This document shows positions 5,674 to 13,759 of a stretch of DNA of 13,993 bases, in pieces (positions within the stretch are counted from its first letter, which is position 1; each line of letters starts with the position of its first letter). Below the pieces are notes generated by a model that worked only from the letters and a program-made list of their open reading frames with translations, was not told the origin of the DNA and did not search any database. The stretch is from contig CALBLB010000201.1 in NCBI GenBank assembly GCA_937896115.1, positions 1 through 13,993 of the forward strand. Direction: 5' to 3'. A program made the translations under genes and the position numbers. This DNA is from an uncultured Succinatimonas sp. (GTDB lineage: Bacteria; Pseudomonadota; Gammaproteobacteria; Enterobacterales; Succinivibrionaceae).

Positions 5674-7065
5674 TCAGCGACGGTTGAACATACCTGGCAA
5701 AGTTCCTGAAAGTCCGCCCATTCCGCCCATCATGCCGCGCATAAGTCCGGCCATGCGTCGCATTCCGCCTTTTCCAATCTTTTTCATCATCTTGCGTGTC
5801 ATATCAAACTGTCTTAACAGCTGATTAACTTCGTGCACCTGAACCCCGGCACCGGCAGCAATACGTTTCTTTCTTGAACCTTTAATAATTTCAGGATTTG
5901 CTCTTTCTTTGGGAGTCATAGAACAAATGATTGCCTCAAGATGCGCAACGGCTTTATCGTTTACTTTATTTTTTATTTCATCCGAGACCTTACCCATACC
6001 CGGCAATTTATCAAGTAATCCTGTCATACCGCCCATTTTTTTCATCTGCTGAAGCTGTTCGCGGAAATCTTCAAAAGTAAAATCGCCGCCTTTTTTCAAC
6101 TTATCTGTAAATTTTTTGGTTTGTTCAAGATCCGTATTGCGTTGCAACTGCTCTATCAGCGAAAGCAAATCGCCCATATCCAAAATACGGCTGGCGATTC
6201 TGTCGGGATGAAACGGCTCCAAAGCCTCAATTTTTTCACCCATACCGATAAACTTAATGGGTTTACCGGTAATTTCTCTCACAGACAAAGCCGCACCGCC
6301 GCGGGCATCGCCGTCGGCCTTGGTCAAAATCACCCCGGTCAGCGGCAAAGCCTCTGCAAAAGCCTTGGCAGTGTTGGCAGCATCCTGACCAGTCATGGCA
6401 TCGACAACGAAATATGTTTCGATGGGGTTGGTCAAAGCATGCAGCTCCTTTACCTCGTCCATCATTACTTCATCCACGGCAAGGCGTCCTGCGGTATCAA
6501 CGATCATCACGTCATAAGCTCGCAATTTAGCCGTTTCAAGAGCTTTTTTGGCAATATCCTGCGGTTTTTCTGACGGATCGGACGGATAACAATCAACTTC
6601 GCACTGCTGTGCAAGAGATTTCAGCTGATCCATGGCCGCAGGTCGGTAAGTATCTACTGATACGAGCAAAACTTTTTTCTTCAACCGCTCCTTAAGGAAC
6701 AACGCCAGTTTGGCTGCGCTTGTAGTTTTACCTGCACCCTGAAGACCTGCCAATAAGATCACTGCAGGAGGCTGACATGCCAAATTGATCTCAGCCGTCT
6801 CCCCGCCCATGGTATTGATAAGTTCGGCATGAACAGCTTTGATAAATTCCTGTCCGGGGGTTAACGATAAAGATACTTCTTGTCCCAACGCTCTTTCTTT
6901 TACACGATTGGTAAATGACTTCACCACCGGTAAAGCTACGTCAGCTTCAAGTAAAGCCGTACGAACTTCTCTTAGCGTATCTTTAATGTTTTCTTCTGTT
7001 ATACGGCCTTTACCGCTGATATTTTTTAAGGTGCGGTTTAATCTTTGAGTAAGGTTGTCAAACAT
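5674..7065 (-). CDS. ffh: Signal recognition particle GTPase Ffh
   Basis: A 463-residue SRP54 homologue (453 in E. coli) that, with 4.5S RNA, recognises signal sequences of nascent membrane proteins and delivers ribosomes to FtsY. The N domain (1-about 90) has the family segment DTLREVRTALLEADVALPVVK. The G domain carries GLQGAGKTT (107-115), DTYRPAAMDQL (138-148), DTAGR (190-194) and TKADGDARGG (248-257). The methionine-rich M domain (about 325-433) includes the RNA-binding GSRKKRIAAGAG (396-407). The end is rich in Gly and Met (MRGMMGGMGG). The start ATG at 7065 has GAGG about 7 nt upstream. It lies directly before rpsP on the same strand, the usual gammaproteobacterial order. Confidence 0.98.
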   Translation of the reverse strand: MFDNLTQRLNRTLKNISGKGRITEENIKDTLREVRTALLEADVALPVVKSFTNRVKERALGQEVSLSLTPGQEFIKAVHAELINTMGGETAEINLACQPPAVILLAGLQGAGKTTSAAKLALFLKERLKKKVLLVSVDTYRPAAMDQLKSLAQQCEVDCYPSDPSEKPQDIAKKALETAKLRAYDVMIVDTAGRLAVDEVMMDEVKELHALTNPIETYFVVDAMTGQDAANTAKAFAEALPLTGVILTKADGDARGGAALSVREITGKPIKFIGMGEKIEALEPFHPDRIASRILDMGDLLSLIEQLQRNTDLEQTKKFTDKLKKGGDFTFEDFREQLQQMKKMGGMTGLLDKLPGMGKVSDEIKNKVNDKAVAHLEAIICSMTPKERANPEIIKGSRKKRIAAGAGVQVHEVNQLLRQFDMTRKMMKKIGKGGMRRMAGLMRGMMGGMGGLSGTLPGMFNRR

Positions 7066-7480
7066 TTGAACCTCGAGTGATCGGAGCTAAGACGTACTTT
7101 CGGAAAGTTTAATCTGTAACTCAACGCTTATCTGTTCAAGACAGGCAATGAAGTATGATTTTCAAAGCGGATCTTGTAGCAAAATTTGTAAATGGAATAT
7201 CGAAAATTTCAAAGCTGAGACTATGAAGAAACTAAGTTAAGTTCATCTATTTTCAGCATGTGACTAATTGTATACGAGAGAAAACTTTTTCGCTCTCAAT
7301 ACTTGCTTGCGCACGGGATTTGTTTTCTGCCTGAAATATCCGCAGACTTCTTATTAGCTCTGACAGGACTATTAACTTTCCTGTTTTCCCAAAATTTCGA
7401 TTGCCAAACAGTACCGGCCCGCTGTGTTCAAACACGGGAATTGCATCTGATAATGATATTTTCTTTCAATCGATCCCGCT
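7066..7480. other. Gene-free interval between motX and ffh
   Basis: About 415 bp with no recognisable gene, no strong terminator after motX and no convincing -35/-10 pair for ffh. Two short open frames occur (a minus-strand one of 60 codons and a plus-strand one of 87 codons), but neither has a recognisable motif or a good ribosome binding site. The ffh promoter must lie here or further upstream. Confidence 0.5.
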
Positions 7481-8206
7481 CTAGTTGTAATTTAACTGCT
7501 GACTGCGGGCAATTACCTCAGGAGGCAGACGCTGCTTCAATTCCTTTTCCAAATAACGTTGTTTAAGCTTTGAATACTCATCATGATAATCGGCATGATA
7601 AAGCCAGCCGAACGCTTCTTCATACATGGAAGGAGTGCCGAAACCGCGTACCAGCATATCTGCCCATCCCAATCTTCCGCTCTTGGATCCCAAAACCGCA
7701 GACGTATGCATATAGCGTTCTGACAATGCTTTATTGCGACTTACCAAAAAACCCTTTTCATAATAAAAAGAAAGTCGTTCAAGTGCTGGACCGTAGGCAT
7801 TGTCTGCTGCCTTTTCTATATATGACAAACCGAGTTTTTCGTCTTTTTTAACACATACCCCGTTAACCAACATGTCTCCCCAGGCAAACATAAATACGGG
7901 TAACTGTACCAAACGAGCTCTGTCTTCAATATCCGGAGTAAATTGACAACGATCGCGATCTCTTACCACAGCAACAAGTTCATGATCTTCAATAATACGA
8001 TTAAGACTTAATGAAGAATAGACTTCTTCGCTAGCCTCATCTTTATCGGATTGAGAGCCGATATTCTGAACATCAGCATTGATCCCCGCTTGCACAGCTA
8101 AAGCCTGAGAACTGGTAACGGCATCATATTTTGCATTTTGCTGCGCCTCTGCCCAAAACACCGGATTCAAACCCAGTATCAACATGCATAAGGCGATTTT
8201 TTTCAT
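7481..8206 (-). CDS. motX: MotX-like sodium-type flagellar motor protein with Sel1-like repeats
   Basis: A 241-residue exported protein. Residues 1-22 form a signal peptide (MKKIALCMLILGLNPVFWAEA). After a low-complexity linker, residues about 66-237 resemble Vibrio MotX: DRDRCQF (83-89), LPVFMFAWGDMLVNGVCV (102-119), Sel1-like units GLSYIEKAADNAYGPALERLSFYYEKG (126-152) and a further unit to about 190, YEEAFGWLY (195-203) and RLPPEVIARS (226-235). Cys87 and Cys118 correspond to the conserved cysteine pair. MotX sits with MotY in the periplasmic T ring that holds the PomA/PomB stator at the polar flagellum. I chose the ATG at 8206 because AGAGG precedes it and it starts the signal peptide; an upstream in-frame start at 8257 lacks both. 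It is a lone gene, separated from mdh by a terminator, with a possible weak extended -10 at 8248-8256. The alternative is a generic Sel1-repeat protein. Confidence 0.78.
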   Translation of the reverse strand: MKKIALCMLILGLNPVFWAEAQQNAKYDAVTSSQALAVQAGINADVQNIGSQSDKDEASEEVYSSLSLNRIIEDHELVAVVRDRDRCQFTPDIEDRARLVQLPVFMFAWGDMLVNGVCVKKDEKLGLSYIEKAADNAYGPALERLSFYYEKGFLVSRNKALSERYMHTSAVLGSKSGRLGWADMLVRGFGTPSMYEEAFGWLYHADYHDEYSKLKQRYLEKELKQRLPPEVIARSQQLNYN

Positions 8207-8276
8207 GCCTGACCTCTTTATCTTCAACATCCTACGTTTTATTAACGTGTATATCACATAAAATCTTTAGTCCTAT

Positions 8277-8312
8277 AAAAAAGAACCCTCCCAAGTTGTC
8301 TTGAGAGGGTCC
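8277..8312 (-). terminator. Intrinsic terminator of mdh
   Basis: On the minus strand the stem pairs ACCCTC (8310-8305) with GAGGGT (8290-8285) and CAAG (8303-8300) with CTTG (8295-8292), with one mismatch between them and a 4-nt loop. A C and then six T follow (8282-8277). It lies 23 nt after the mdh stop codon and isolates motX from mdh. Confidence 0.9.
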
Positions 8313-8334
8313 TTTCAATCTGTGATCTCAGATA

Positions 8335-9309
8335 TTACTGATTATCGGCAGCCCACTGCTTACCGAATTCAATACCCTTATCGATATTCTTCTTAAGGGT
8401 TTCAGCAGCACCGTCGATAAGCTGTTGCTCGTAAGCAGAAACCTTACCGAAATCGATAGTCTTCTCCCAGCCGTTCTTACCAAAGAGCACACGCTGAGCA
8501 AAGAACTGACCGTACTTGGAACCGCCTTCTACATATGCGTTTTCGGTAACGCCGGTGTGTCCGAGCAAACCTTCAACGATCTTAAGGGCAAAACGAGCAC
8601 CGGCAGCGGCCATTGACAAGGTGGCTGAACCGGCACCGGCCTTAGCCTCTACAACTTCGGTACCTGCATTCTGAATACGAACAGTCAGAGCTTCAATACG
8701 TTCCTGACTCAAAGCGTCATAACCTAAAGTCTTTGAGAGCAAAGGAATGATGGTTACACCGCTGTGACCGCCGATCACATTGATACGGATGTCTTTCTTG
8801 GAAACGCCGAATTCCTCACCCAAGAAGGTTTCAGAACGCAGAGTATCGAGTACTGAAACGCCGAACAGACGGTGAGCATCATAAACACCGCGAGCTTTCA
8901 AAACTTCAGAAGCGATAGGTACGGTGGAATTGACAGGATTGGTGATAATGGCAATGCAAGCCTTGGGAGCGGCCTTAGCTACATTGTTCACAAGACCTGC
9001 AATAATTGAAGCATTAATCTTAAACAGATCGTCGCGAGTCATACCGGGCTTACGAGCAACACCTGCGGAGATCACCACCACATCGGCATCTTTAACGCAC
9101 TGCTGAACAGGAGCAGCATCATTAGGTGCACCGGTAAAACCTTCAACCTCAACATCAGTAGGGATGTGGCTGAGATCTTTTGCCACGCCCGGAGTAAAGG
9201 GGGCGACATCATAGAGGCTCAGCTGGGAACCAGCAGGAAGATTGGTCTTAAGGATTAAGGACAAAGGCTGACCGATTCCGCCGGCAGCGCCTAAAACTGC
9301 AACTTTCAT
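8335..9309 (-). CDS. mdh: NAD-dependent malate dehydrogenase
   Basis: A 324-residue enzyme (312 in E. coli) that interconverts malate and oxaloacetate with NAD in the cytoplasm. The Rossmann motif GAAGGIGQPLS is at 7-17 and Asp34 at the end of the second strand fits NAD specificity. Substrate-binding arginines are Arg86 and Arg92 (VARKPGMTR) and Arg158 (DTLRSE); Asn124 lies in ITNPVNS; the catalytic pair is Asp155 and His182 (IGGHSG). The extra residues compared with E. coli include the C-terminal end. AGGAG lies 7-8 nt before the ATG. It follows acnB with a 198-bp gap that contains its own promoter element, and ends at a strong terminator. In a succinate-forming anaerobe this enzyme would serve the reductive branch, but that is inference. 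Confidence 0.97.
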   Translation of the reverse strand: MKVAVLGAAGGIGQPLSLILKTNLPAGSQLSLYDVAPFTPGVAKDLSHIPTDVEVEGFTGAPNDAAPVQQCVKDADVVVISAGVARKPGMTRDDLFKINASIIAGLVNNVAKAAPKACIAIITNPVNSTVPIASEVLKARGVYDAHRLFGVSVLDTLRSETFLGEEFGVSKKDIRINVIGGHSGVTIIPLLSKTLGYDALSQERIEALTVRIQNAGTEVVEAKAGAGSATLSMAAAGARFALKIVEGLLGHTGVTENAYVEGGSKYGQFFAQRVLFGKNGWEKTIDFGKVSAYEQQLIDGAAETLKKNIDKGIEFGKQWAADNQ

Positions 9310-9396
9310 GAGTTACTCCTATCAATATAAAAAATTTTCCGGCTCTTTTCCCGCATATCGACGGCGCAGAGCTGAATAGTCTTTTTAAACTTCGCC

Positions 9397-9405
9397 ATTA
9401 TAGCA
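9397..9405 (-). promoter_or_regulatory. Extended -10 promoter element upstream of mdh
   Basis: On the minus strand TGC (9405-9403) precedes a perfect TATAAT (9402-9397); the -35 region is a poor match. Transcription would start near 9390, about 80 nt before the mdh ATG. It implies that mdh can be expressed separately from acnB. Confidence 0.6.
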
Positions 9406-9507
9406 TTGTACCTTAGAATACTACTGGCTAAATGCTTGCAACATATGAAGAAGAAAATCAATTTTTCTTTTTCATCTTGTTGCAAACCAACAATCTCAGT
9501 CAGCACT

Positions 9508-12057
9508 TTAGGAAAAATCCAAAAGTGAATAGATCTCCTGTTCCTTGCCTTTTAAAATCGCTGCTTCTTTAAAATATTCATCAGGCTTCGGCAACCGTCC
9601 AAGACGTGCGGTCACTGCAGCAAGTTCAGCAGATCCAAGATATACGTCGGCGCCGTTACCCAAACGATTTGGGAAATTGCGTGTTGAGGTAGAAATCACT
9701 TTGGCGTGATCACGAACTCTCGCTTGATTTCCCATGCATAAAGAACACCCGGGAATTTCAATGCGGGCACCGGCTTTACCCAGCACGGAAAGCAAACCTT
9801 CTTCCGTGAGTTCATGACGATCCATACGGGTAGGCGGGGCCATCCACAGTCTTACCGGTACTTCTCCGCTTTGTTGACCTAAAATGGCAGAGGCGGCACG
9901 ATAATGACCTATATTGGTCATGCAAGAGCCGATAAACACCTCATCGATCTTATTTCCTGCTACTTCGGACAATAATTTGGCATCATCAGGATCATTTGGA
10001 CAACACACAATCGGTTCGGTGATCTCTTCGCAGTCAATATCCAATATTGCGGCATAACTGCAATCAGGATCTGCCTCAATAAGTTCAGGATTTTCGAGCC
10101 AATGCTCCATTGCTTCAGCCCTTTTTATAAGGGCATCGGCACATTCATACCCTTCTTTGGCCATGATCCTGAGCAAAGCTGCATTCGATCTCAAATAAGT
10201 TTCGACACTTGCTTGCGACAATCTTATCGCGCAAGCGGCTGCCGAACGCTCTGCAGAAGCATCGGCAAGTTCAAAAGCATGTTCACAACTTAAATCTTCA
10301 AGTCCTTCTATCTCAAGGATACGTCCTGAGAAGACATTGATCTTATTCTTCTTCGGAACAGTCAAAAGACCTTTTTTGATAGCGAAATAAGGAATGGCGT
10401 GCACCAGATCCCTTAAAGTGATCCCCGGGCGGCGCTTGCCGTGGAATCTGACCAAAACCGACTCAGGCATATCAAGCGGCATGGTGCCGGTAGCCGCAGC
10501 AAACGCAACCAAACCAGATCCTGCAGGGAAAGAACCCCCCAAAGGCCTTCTGGTATGGGAATCCCCGCCGGTACCTACCGTATCAGGAAGGCACATACGG
10601 TTAAGCCAGGTATGGATCACGCCGTCTCCTGGACGTAAGGCCACTCCGCCCCGCTTGATCATAAATTCAGGCAAAGAGTGCTGAGTCTTTATATCTACAC
10701 ATTTAGGATAGGCTGCAGTGTGGCAAAAAGACTGCATAACAAGCGGTGCCTGAAAACGCAGACAAGCAAGATCAGAAAGTTCGTCACGGGTCATAGGTCC
10801 GGTAGTATCCTGAGAGCCGACCGTAGTCACACTTACCTCACAATAATCCCCGGGTCTTACTCCTTCAAGACCGCAGGCACGGCCAACTATCTTTTGGGCT
10901 CTGGTAAAACCGCCTTTGGTTGTGCTTGATATCCTTTGTGCAAACACTTCACTTTTATCAAGGCCCTTGTAAGCACGGGCTTTATTGGTTAAAGACTTAC
11001 CTATGATTAAATTGATGCGTCCGCCAGCTCTCACCTCATCAAGAAGAGTGGTGGTTTTAAGTTCAAAACTGGATAAAACTTCACCGCTGTCATGAGAGGT
11101 AACGGTTCCGTCATAAATATTCAAATCAACAATCTGACCGCATTCAAGACGGGATACATCGCCTTCAATAGGCAAAGCGCCCGAATCTTCAAGAGTGGTG
11201 TAAAAAATAGGAGCAATTTTGCCTCCTATCACAAATCCGCCTGATCGCTTATTCGGAACCCCGGGGATATCATTTCCAATATGCCAAATAAGTGAATTTG
11301 CCGCACTCTTTCGTGATGATCCTGTACCAACTACATCTCCTGCAAACAACAAGGGGTAGCCTTTGGACTTGAGTTCATCAATGAGCTTTAAAGGCCCTGT
11401 TACTCCTTCTTCGTCGGCTTTGATATCTTCACGTGAATTTTTAAACATGGCCCTGGCATGTAACGGGATATCAGGACGTGACCAGGCGTCGGTGGCAGGC
11501 GAGAAATCGTCGGTATTTATTTCCCCCGATACTTTAAATACTGTCAAAGTGATTTTGTCAGGCAAAGCAGGACGCTTGGTAAACCAGGATGCCAAAGCCC
11601 AGTCATCAAGCAAAGCCTTGGCCGAAACACAACCTTTTTCAGCTAAGTGCGTCACGTCCGCAAAGGCATCATAAATCATCAGAGTATCCGACAATGCTCT
11701 GCGTGCATATTCTCCTAAATTCTCATCAGAAAGCAGAGAAACAAGATAAGCCGTGTTATACCCGCCTTTCATCCCGCCTAAAAGTTCAACTGCCTTGACG
11801 GGGGTAATCACAGGGCTTTCCACCGTTTTGGTAGCTATCGCATGCAAAAAAGCGGCCTTTATCTTTGAGGACTCATCAACTCCCGGATTTACCCGTTGCG
11901 ATATAAGATACAGGAGTTCTTTTTCGCTTCCTGCAGGAGGATTTTGCAACAAACCGCATAATTCCTGAGTTTCCTCTTCGTTAAGCGGCAAAGCCACGGT
12001 GCCTATACGTTCGCGGGCTTCTTTTTTGGCGTAATAATTCACCAGCCAATTCGACAT
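9508..12057 (-). CDS. acnB: Aconitate hydratase B (bifunctional aconitase/2-methylisocitrate dehydratase type)
   Basis: An 849-residue AcnB-type aconitase (865 in E. coli) that isomerises citrate and isocitrate through an Fe-S cluster. In the AcnB order, an N-terminal HEAT-like domain (about 1-160, NPPAGSEKELLYL, ELLGGMKGGYN) is followed by the swivel domain (VFKVSGEINTDDFSPATDAW, DVVGTGSSRKSAANS). The catalytic domains follow (DTTGPMTRDEL, GDGVIHTWLNRM, PDTVGTGGDSHTR, FPAGSGLVAFAAATG). The cluster ligands are Cys712 (GSCMTNIGH), Cys771 and Cys774 (GCSLCMGNQ), with the same spacing as E. coli C710/C769/C772. GAGGAA lies a few nt before the ATG. The C terminus is about 16 residues shorter than in E. 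coli. It lies 72 bp after ampD and upstream of mdh, placing two TCA-cycle enzymes side by side; no clear terminator separates it from either neighbour. Confidence 0.97.
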   Translation of the reverse strand: MSNWLVNYYAKKEARERIGTVALPLNEEETQELCGLLQNPPAGSEKELLYLISQRVNPGVDESSKIKAAFLHAIATKTVESPVITPVKAVELLGGMKGGYNTAYLVSLLSDENLGEYARRALSDTLMIYDAFADVTHLAEKGCVSAKALLDDWALASWFTKRPALPDKITLTVFKVSGEINTDDFSPATDAWSRPDIPLHARAMFKNSREDIKADEEGVTGPLKLIDELKSKGYPLLFAGDVVGTGSSRKSAANSLIWHIGNDIPGVPNKRSGGFVIGGKIAPIFYTTLEDSGALPIEGDVSRLECGQIVDLNIYDGTVTSHDSGEVLSSFELKTTTLLDEVRAGGRINLIIGKSLTNKARAYKGLDKSEVFAQRISSTTKGGFTRAQKIVGRACGLEGVRPGDYCEVSVTTVGSQDTTGPMTRDELSDLACLRFQAPLVMQSFCHTAAYPKCVDIKTQHSLPEFMIKRGGVALRPGDGVIHTWLNRMCLPDTVGTGGDSHTRRPLGGSFPAGSGLVAFAAATGTMPLDMPESVLVRFHGKRRPGITLRDLVHAIPYFAIKKGLLTVPKKNKINVFSGRILEIEGLEDLSCEHAFELADASAERSAAACAIRLSQASVETYLRSNAALLRIMAKEGYECADALIKRAEAMEHWLENPELIEADPDCSYAAILDIDCEEITEPIVCCPNDPDDAKLLSEVAGNKIDEVFIGSCMTNIGHYRAASAILGQQSGEVPVRLWMAPPTRMDRHELTEEGLLSVLGKAGARIEIPGCSLCMGNQARVRDHAKVISTSTRNFPNRLGNGADVYLGSAELAAVTARLGRLPKPDEYFKEAAILKGKEQEIYSLLDFS

Positions 12058-12129
12058 CTGGGTTCCTCTTTTTTAATTTTCTTGAAGTTTGTTCTGTATG
12101 AAAACAACAGTCTTGATTTTCTCCCGAAC

Positions 12130-12660
12130 TTAACGAAACATGGACCAATCAAAAAAAGGACCGGGATCATGCTTACGCCCGGGAGCAACCTCACTATGTC
12201 CTGCCAGATTATTTCCGATGGCAGGATAAGCTTTTTTTAATGCATTTATGCACTCTTTGAGAGCATGATACTGTTCATTAGTGTATGCACAATACGAACA
12301 TCCCTCAAGCTCAATTCCTATGCTGTAATCGTTGCACTCTTTATGACCGTTATAGGAAGATCGCCCTGCATGCCATGCTCTTTCATCGAAGGAAACATAT
12401 TGAGTTATCAGACCTTGACGATTGATAAAAAGGTGGGAAGAACATTCAAAAGAAGACAATCCCTTAAAATAAGGATGCACACTCTCGTCAAGATCACCGG
12501 TAAAAAGATCATCCACATAAGGACCTCCGAAGCAATTCGGAGGAAGGGAAATATAGTGGATCACGATTAACGAGATAATCGTCCCCTGAGGGCGATGATT
12601 GAAACGGGAAGTGGGTTTGTGTCTCACTCCCTGCATCCATCCGTGTTCTATAGTCAGCAA
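12130..12660 (-). CDS. ampD: 1,6-anhydro-N-acetylmuramyl-L-alanine amidase AmpD (TTG start)
   Basis: A 176-residue cytosolic zinc amidase (183 in E. coli) that cleaves the peptide from anhydro-muropeptides during peptidoglycan recycling and so lowers the inducer of AmpR-type beta-lactamase control. Zinc ligands are His35 (VIHYISLPP), His155 (GHSEVAPGRKHDPGP) and Asp165; Glu117 in GIELEG matches the catalytic Glu of the family, and RAWHAG (95-99 region) and FGGPYVDDLFTG are typical. There is no signal peptide. The TTG at 12660 gives MLTIEHGWM, aligning with E. coli MLLEEGWL; the next ATG, codon 9, would remove the conserved GW. No good Shine-Dalgarno is seen. It lies in the same reading frame as lpxC, separated only by TAA and ATT, so translation probably depends on reinitiation after lpxC. 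Confidence 0.94.
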   Translation of the reverse strand: MLTIEHGWMQGVRHKPTSRFNHRPQGTIISLIVIHYISLPPNCFGGPYVDDLFTGDLDESVHPYFKGLSSFECSSHLFINRQGLITQYVSFDERAWHAGRSSYNGHKECNDYSIGIELEGCSYCAYTNEQYHALKECINALKKAYPAIGNNLAGHSEVAPGRKHDPGPFFDWSMFR

Positions 12661-12663
12661 AAT

Positions 12664-13596
12664 TTATGCAAGAATAGACTTGAACTCAACTCGCGGGGAA
12701 AGGCATTCGATAGCCCCCTGAGCTTCGTTTTCAAAAGAAACGACTTCATAATTGCGCGGATCAGATAACAATGCGCGCAACAAAGCATTATTCAAGGCAT
12801 GTCCTGTTTTGTATGCCTTGAAACTCCCCAAAATACTGTGAGCACTCATATACAAATCGCCGCAGGCATCGAGCATCTTATGCTTTACGAATTCATCAGG
12901 ATATCTCAAGCCTTCAGGATTGACCACTCGGTAATCGTCCAGCACCACGGCATTCTCCAGTGAACCGCCCAATGCCAAATGATGAGCATGCATGTATTCA
13001 ACATCACGCATAAAGCAAAAAGTACGGGCACGGGAAACCTGCTCTAAAAAGTTTTTTCCTGAAAATTCAAAGGCAAAATGTTGCAACGATTTTTCCATCG
13101 CCGGATGATTAAAATCGATAGTCAAATCCATGAAGAAACCGCCGTCAGACGGATTGAGCTCGGCCCATTTCTCATGATCTTCAACCCTTACCTTGCGTTT
13201 TACTCGTAAGAATTCGCGGGGAACATCAAGTTCCTTAATTCCGGCTTTCTCAAAAAGATACAAAAAAGGCTGAGAAGATCCGTCCATCACCGGCAATTCA
13301 GGAGCATTCACCTCAACTGCAAGATTGTCTATCCCCAAAGCGCACAAAGCGGCAGTAAGATGCTCAACCGTTGAAATGCGCACTCCGTCTTGGTTAACCA
13401 AAGCGGTACACAACTGCGTATCGCGTACGTTATCAGCACTGCATTTCATCGTAACTTTGGGTGAGAGATCACCGCGAGTATACACAATGCCGGTACCTGC
13501 AGGCGCCGGCGAAAACACGGCACTTACCTTGGCTCCTGAGTGCAGGCCTATTCCGGTTACCTCTATAATTTTTGCCAGTGTACGCTGCTTCACCAT
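12664..13596 (-). CDS. lpxC: UDP-3-O-acyl-N-acetylglucosamine deacetylase LpxC
   Basis: A 310-residue zinc deacetylase (305 in E. coli) that carries out the committed step of lipid A synthesis at the cytoplasmic side of the inner membrane. Motifs are KQRTLAKIIEVTGIGLHSG (3-21), STVEHLTAAL (75-84) with Glu78 and zinc ligand His79, VMDGSSQPF (103-111), SRARTFCFMRDVEY (188-201), FVKHKMLDACGDL (236-248) with zinc ligands His239 and Asp243, and KTGHALNN (263-270) with His266. The C terminus FKSILA resembles the E. coli tail ending SAVLA, which is recognised by FtsH for regulated proteolysis, so post-translational control is likely to be kept. GAGG lies 8 nt before the ATG. In many Gammaproteobacteria lpxC follows ftsZ; here the 397 bp upstream hold no gene, and ampD follows directly. 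Confidence 0.98.
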   Translation of the reverse strand: MVKQRTLAKIIEVTGIGLHSGAKVSAVFSPAPAGTGIVYTRGDLSPKVTMKCSADNVRDTQLCTALVNQDGVRISTVEHLTAALCALGIDNLAVEVNAPELPVMDGSSQPFLYLFEKAGIKELDVPREFLRVKRKVRVEDHEKWAELNPSDGGFFMDLTIDFNHPAMEKSLQHFAFEFSGKNFLEQVSRARTFCFMRDVEYMHAHHLALGGSLENAVVLDDYRVVNPEGLRYPDEFVKHKMLDACGDLYMSAHSILGSFKAYKTGHALNNALLRALLSDPRNYEVVSFENEAQGAIECLSPRVEFKSILA

Positions 13597-13621
13597 GTCC
13601 GATGCCTCGCTAGACGAAATC

Positions 13622-13639
13622 TTCCGTTTAAATACGGAA
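13622..13639 (-). promoter_or_regulatory. Hairpin in the lpxC leader
   Basis: Perfect 6-bp stem TTCCGT/ACGGAA with a 6-nt AT loop, about 25 nt upstream of the lpxC start codon. It has no U-tract immediately after it, so it is not a normal terminator; it may influence mRNA stability or translation. Confidence 0.35.
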
Positions 13640-13750
13640 AATTTTACTGCTCTTTAAAAAAATACCGTAAGTACTTTTATCTGTGAGCTGATGCATTTCA
13701 TTCAAGAGACTACTAGTTTTTCTGCTCTGAGTTTGTTCTTAAACGGAAAC

Positions 13751-13759
13751 ATTATAACA
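13751..13759 (-). promoter_or_regulatory. Extended -10 promoter element upstream of lpxC
   Basis: On the minus strand TGT (13759-13757) precedes a perfect TATAAT (13756-13751), with no good -35 at 16-18 bp. The start would be near 13744, giving a leader of about 150 nt for lpxC-ampD. Confidence 0.6.

Noticed and set aside
6121..6573. A 150-codon plus-strand open frame inside ffh
   Set aside because: Antisense to the conserved Ffh G domain, with no recognisable protein family features.
7253..7566. Short open frames on both strands between motX and ffh
   Set aside because: Neither has a recognisable motif or convincing ribosome binding site, and they overlap each other in opposite directions.
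9477..9493. Perfect hairpin TTGTTG/CAACAA just after acnB, considered as an acnB terminator
   Set aside because: In the direction of acnB transcription it is followed by purine-rich sequence with no U-tract, so it is not an intrinsic terminator.
9306..9506. A 66-codon minus-strand frame between acnB and mdh
   Set aside because: It covers the mdh promoter and ribosome binding site and shows no recognisable domain.
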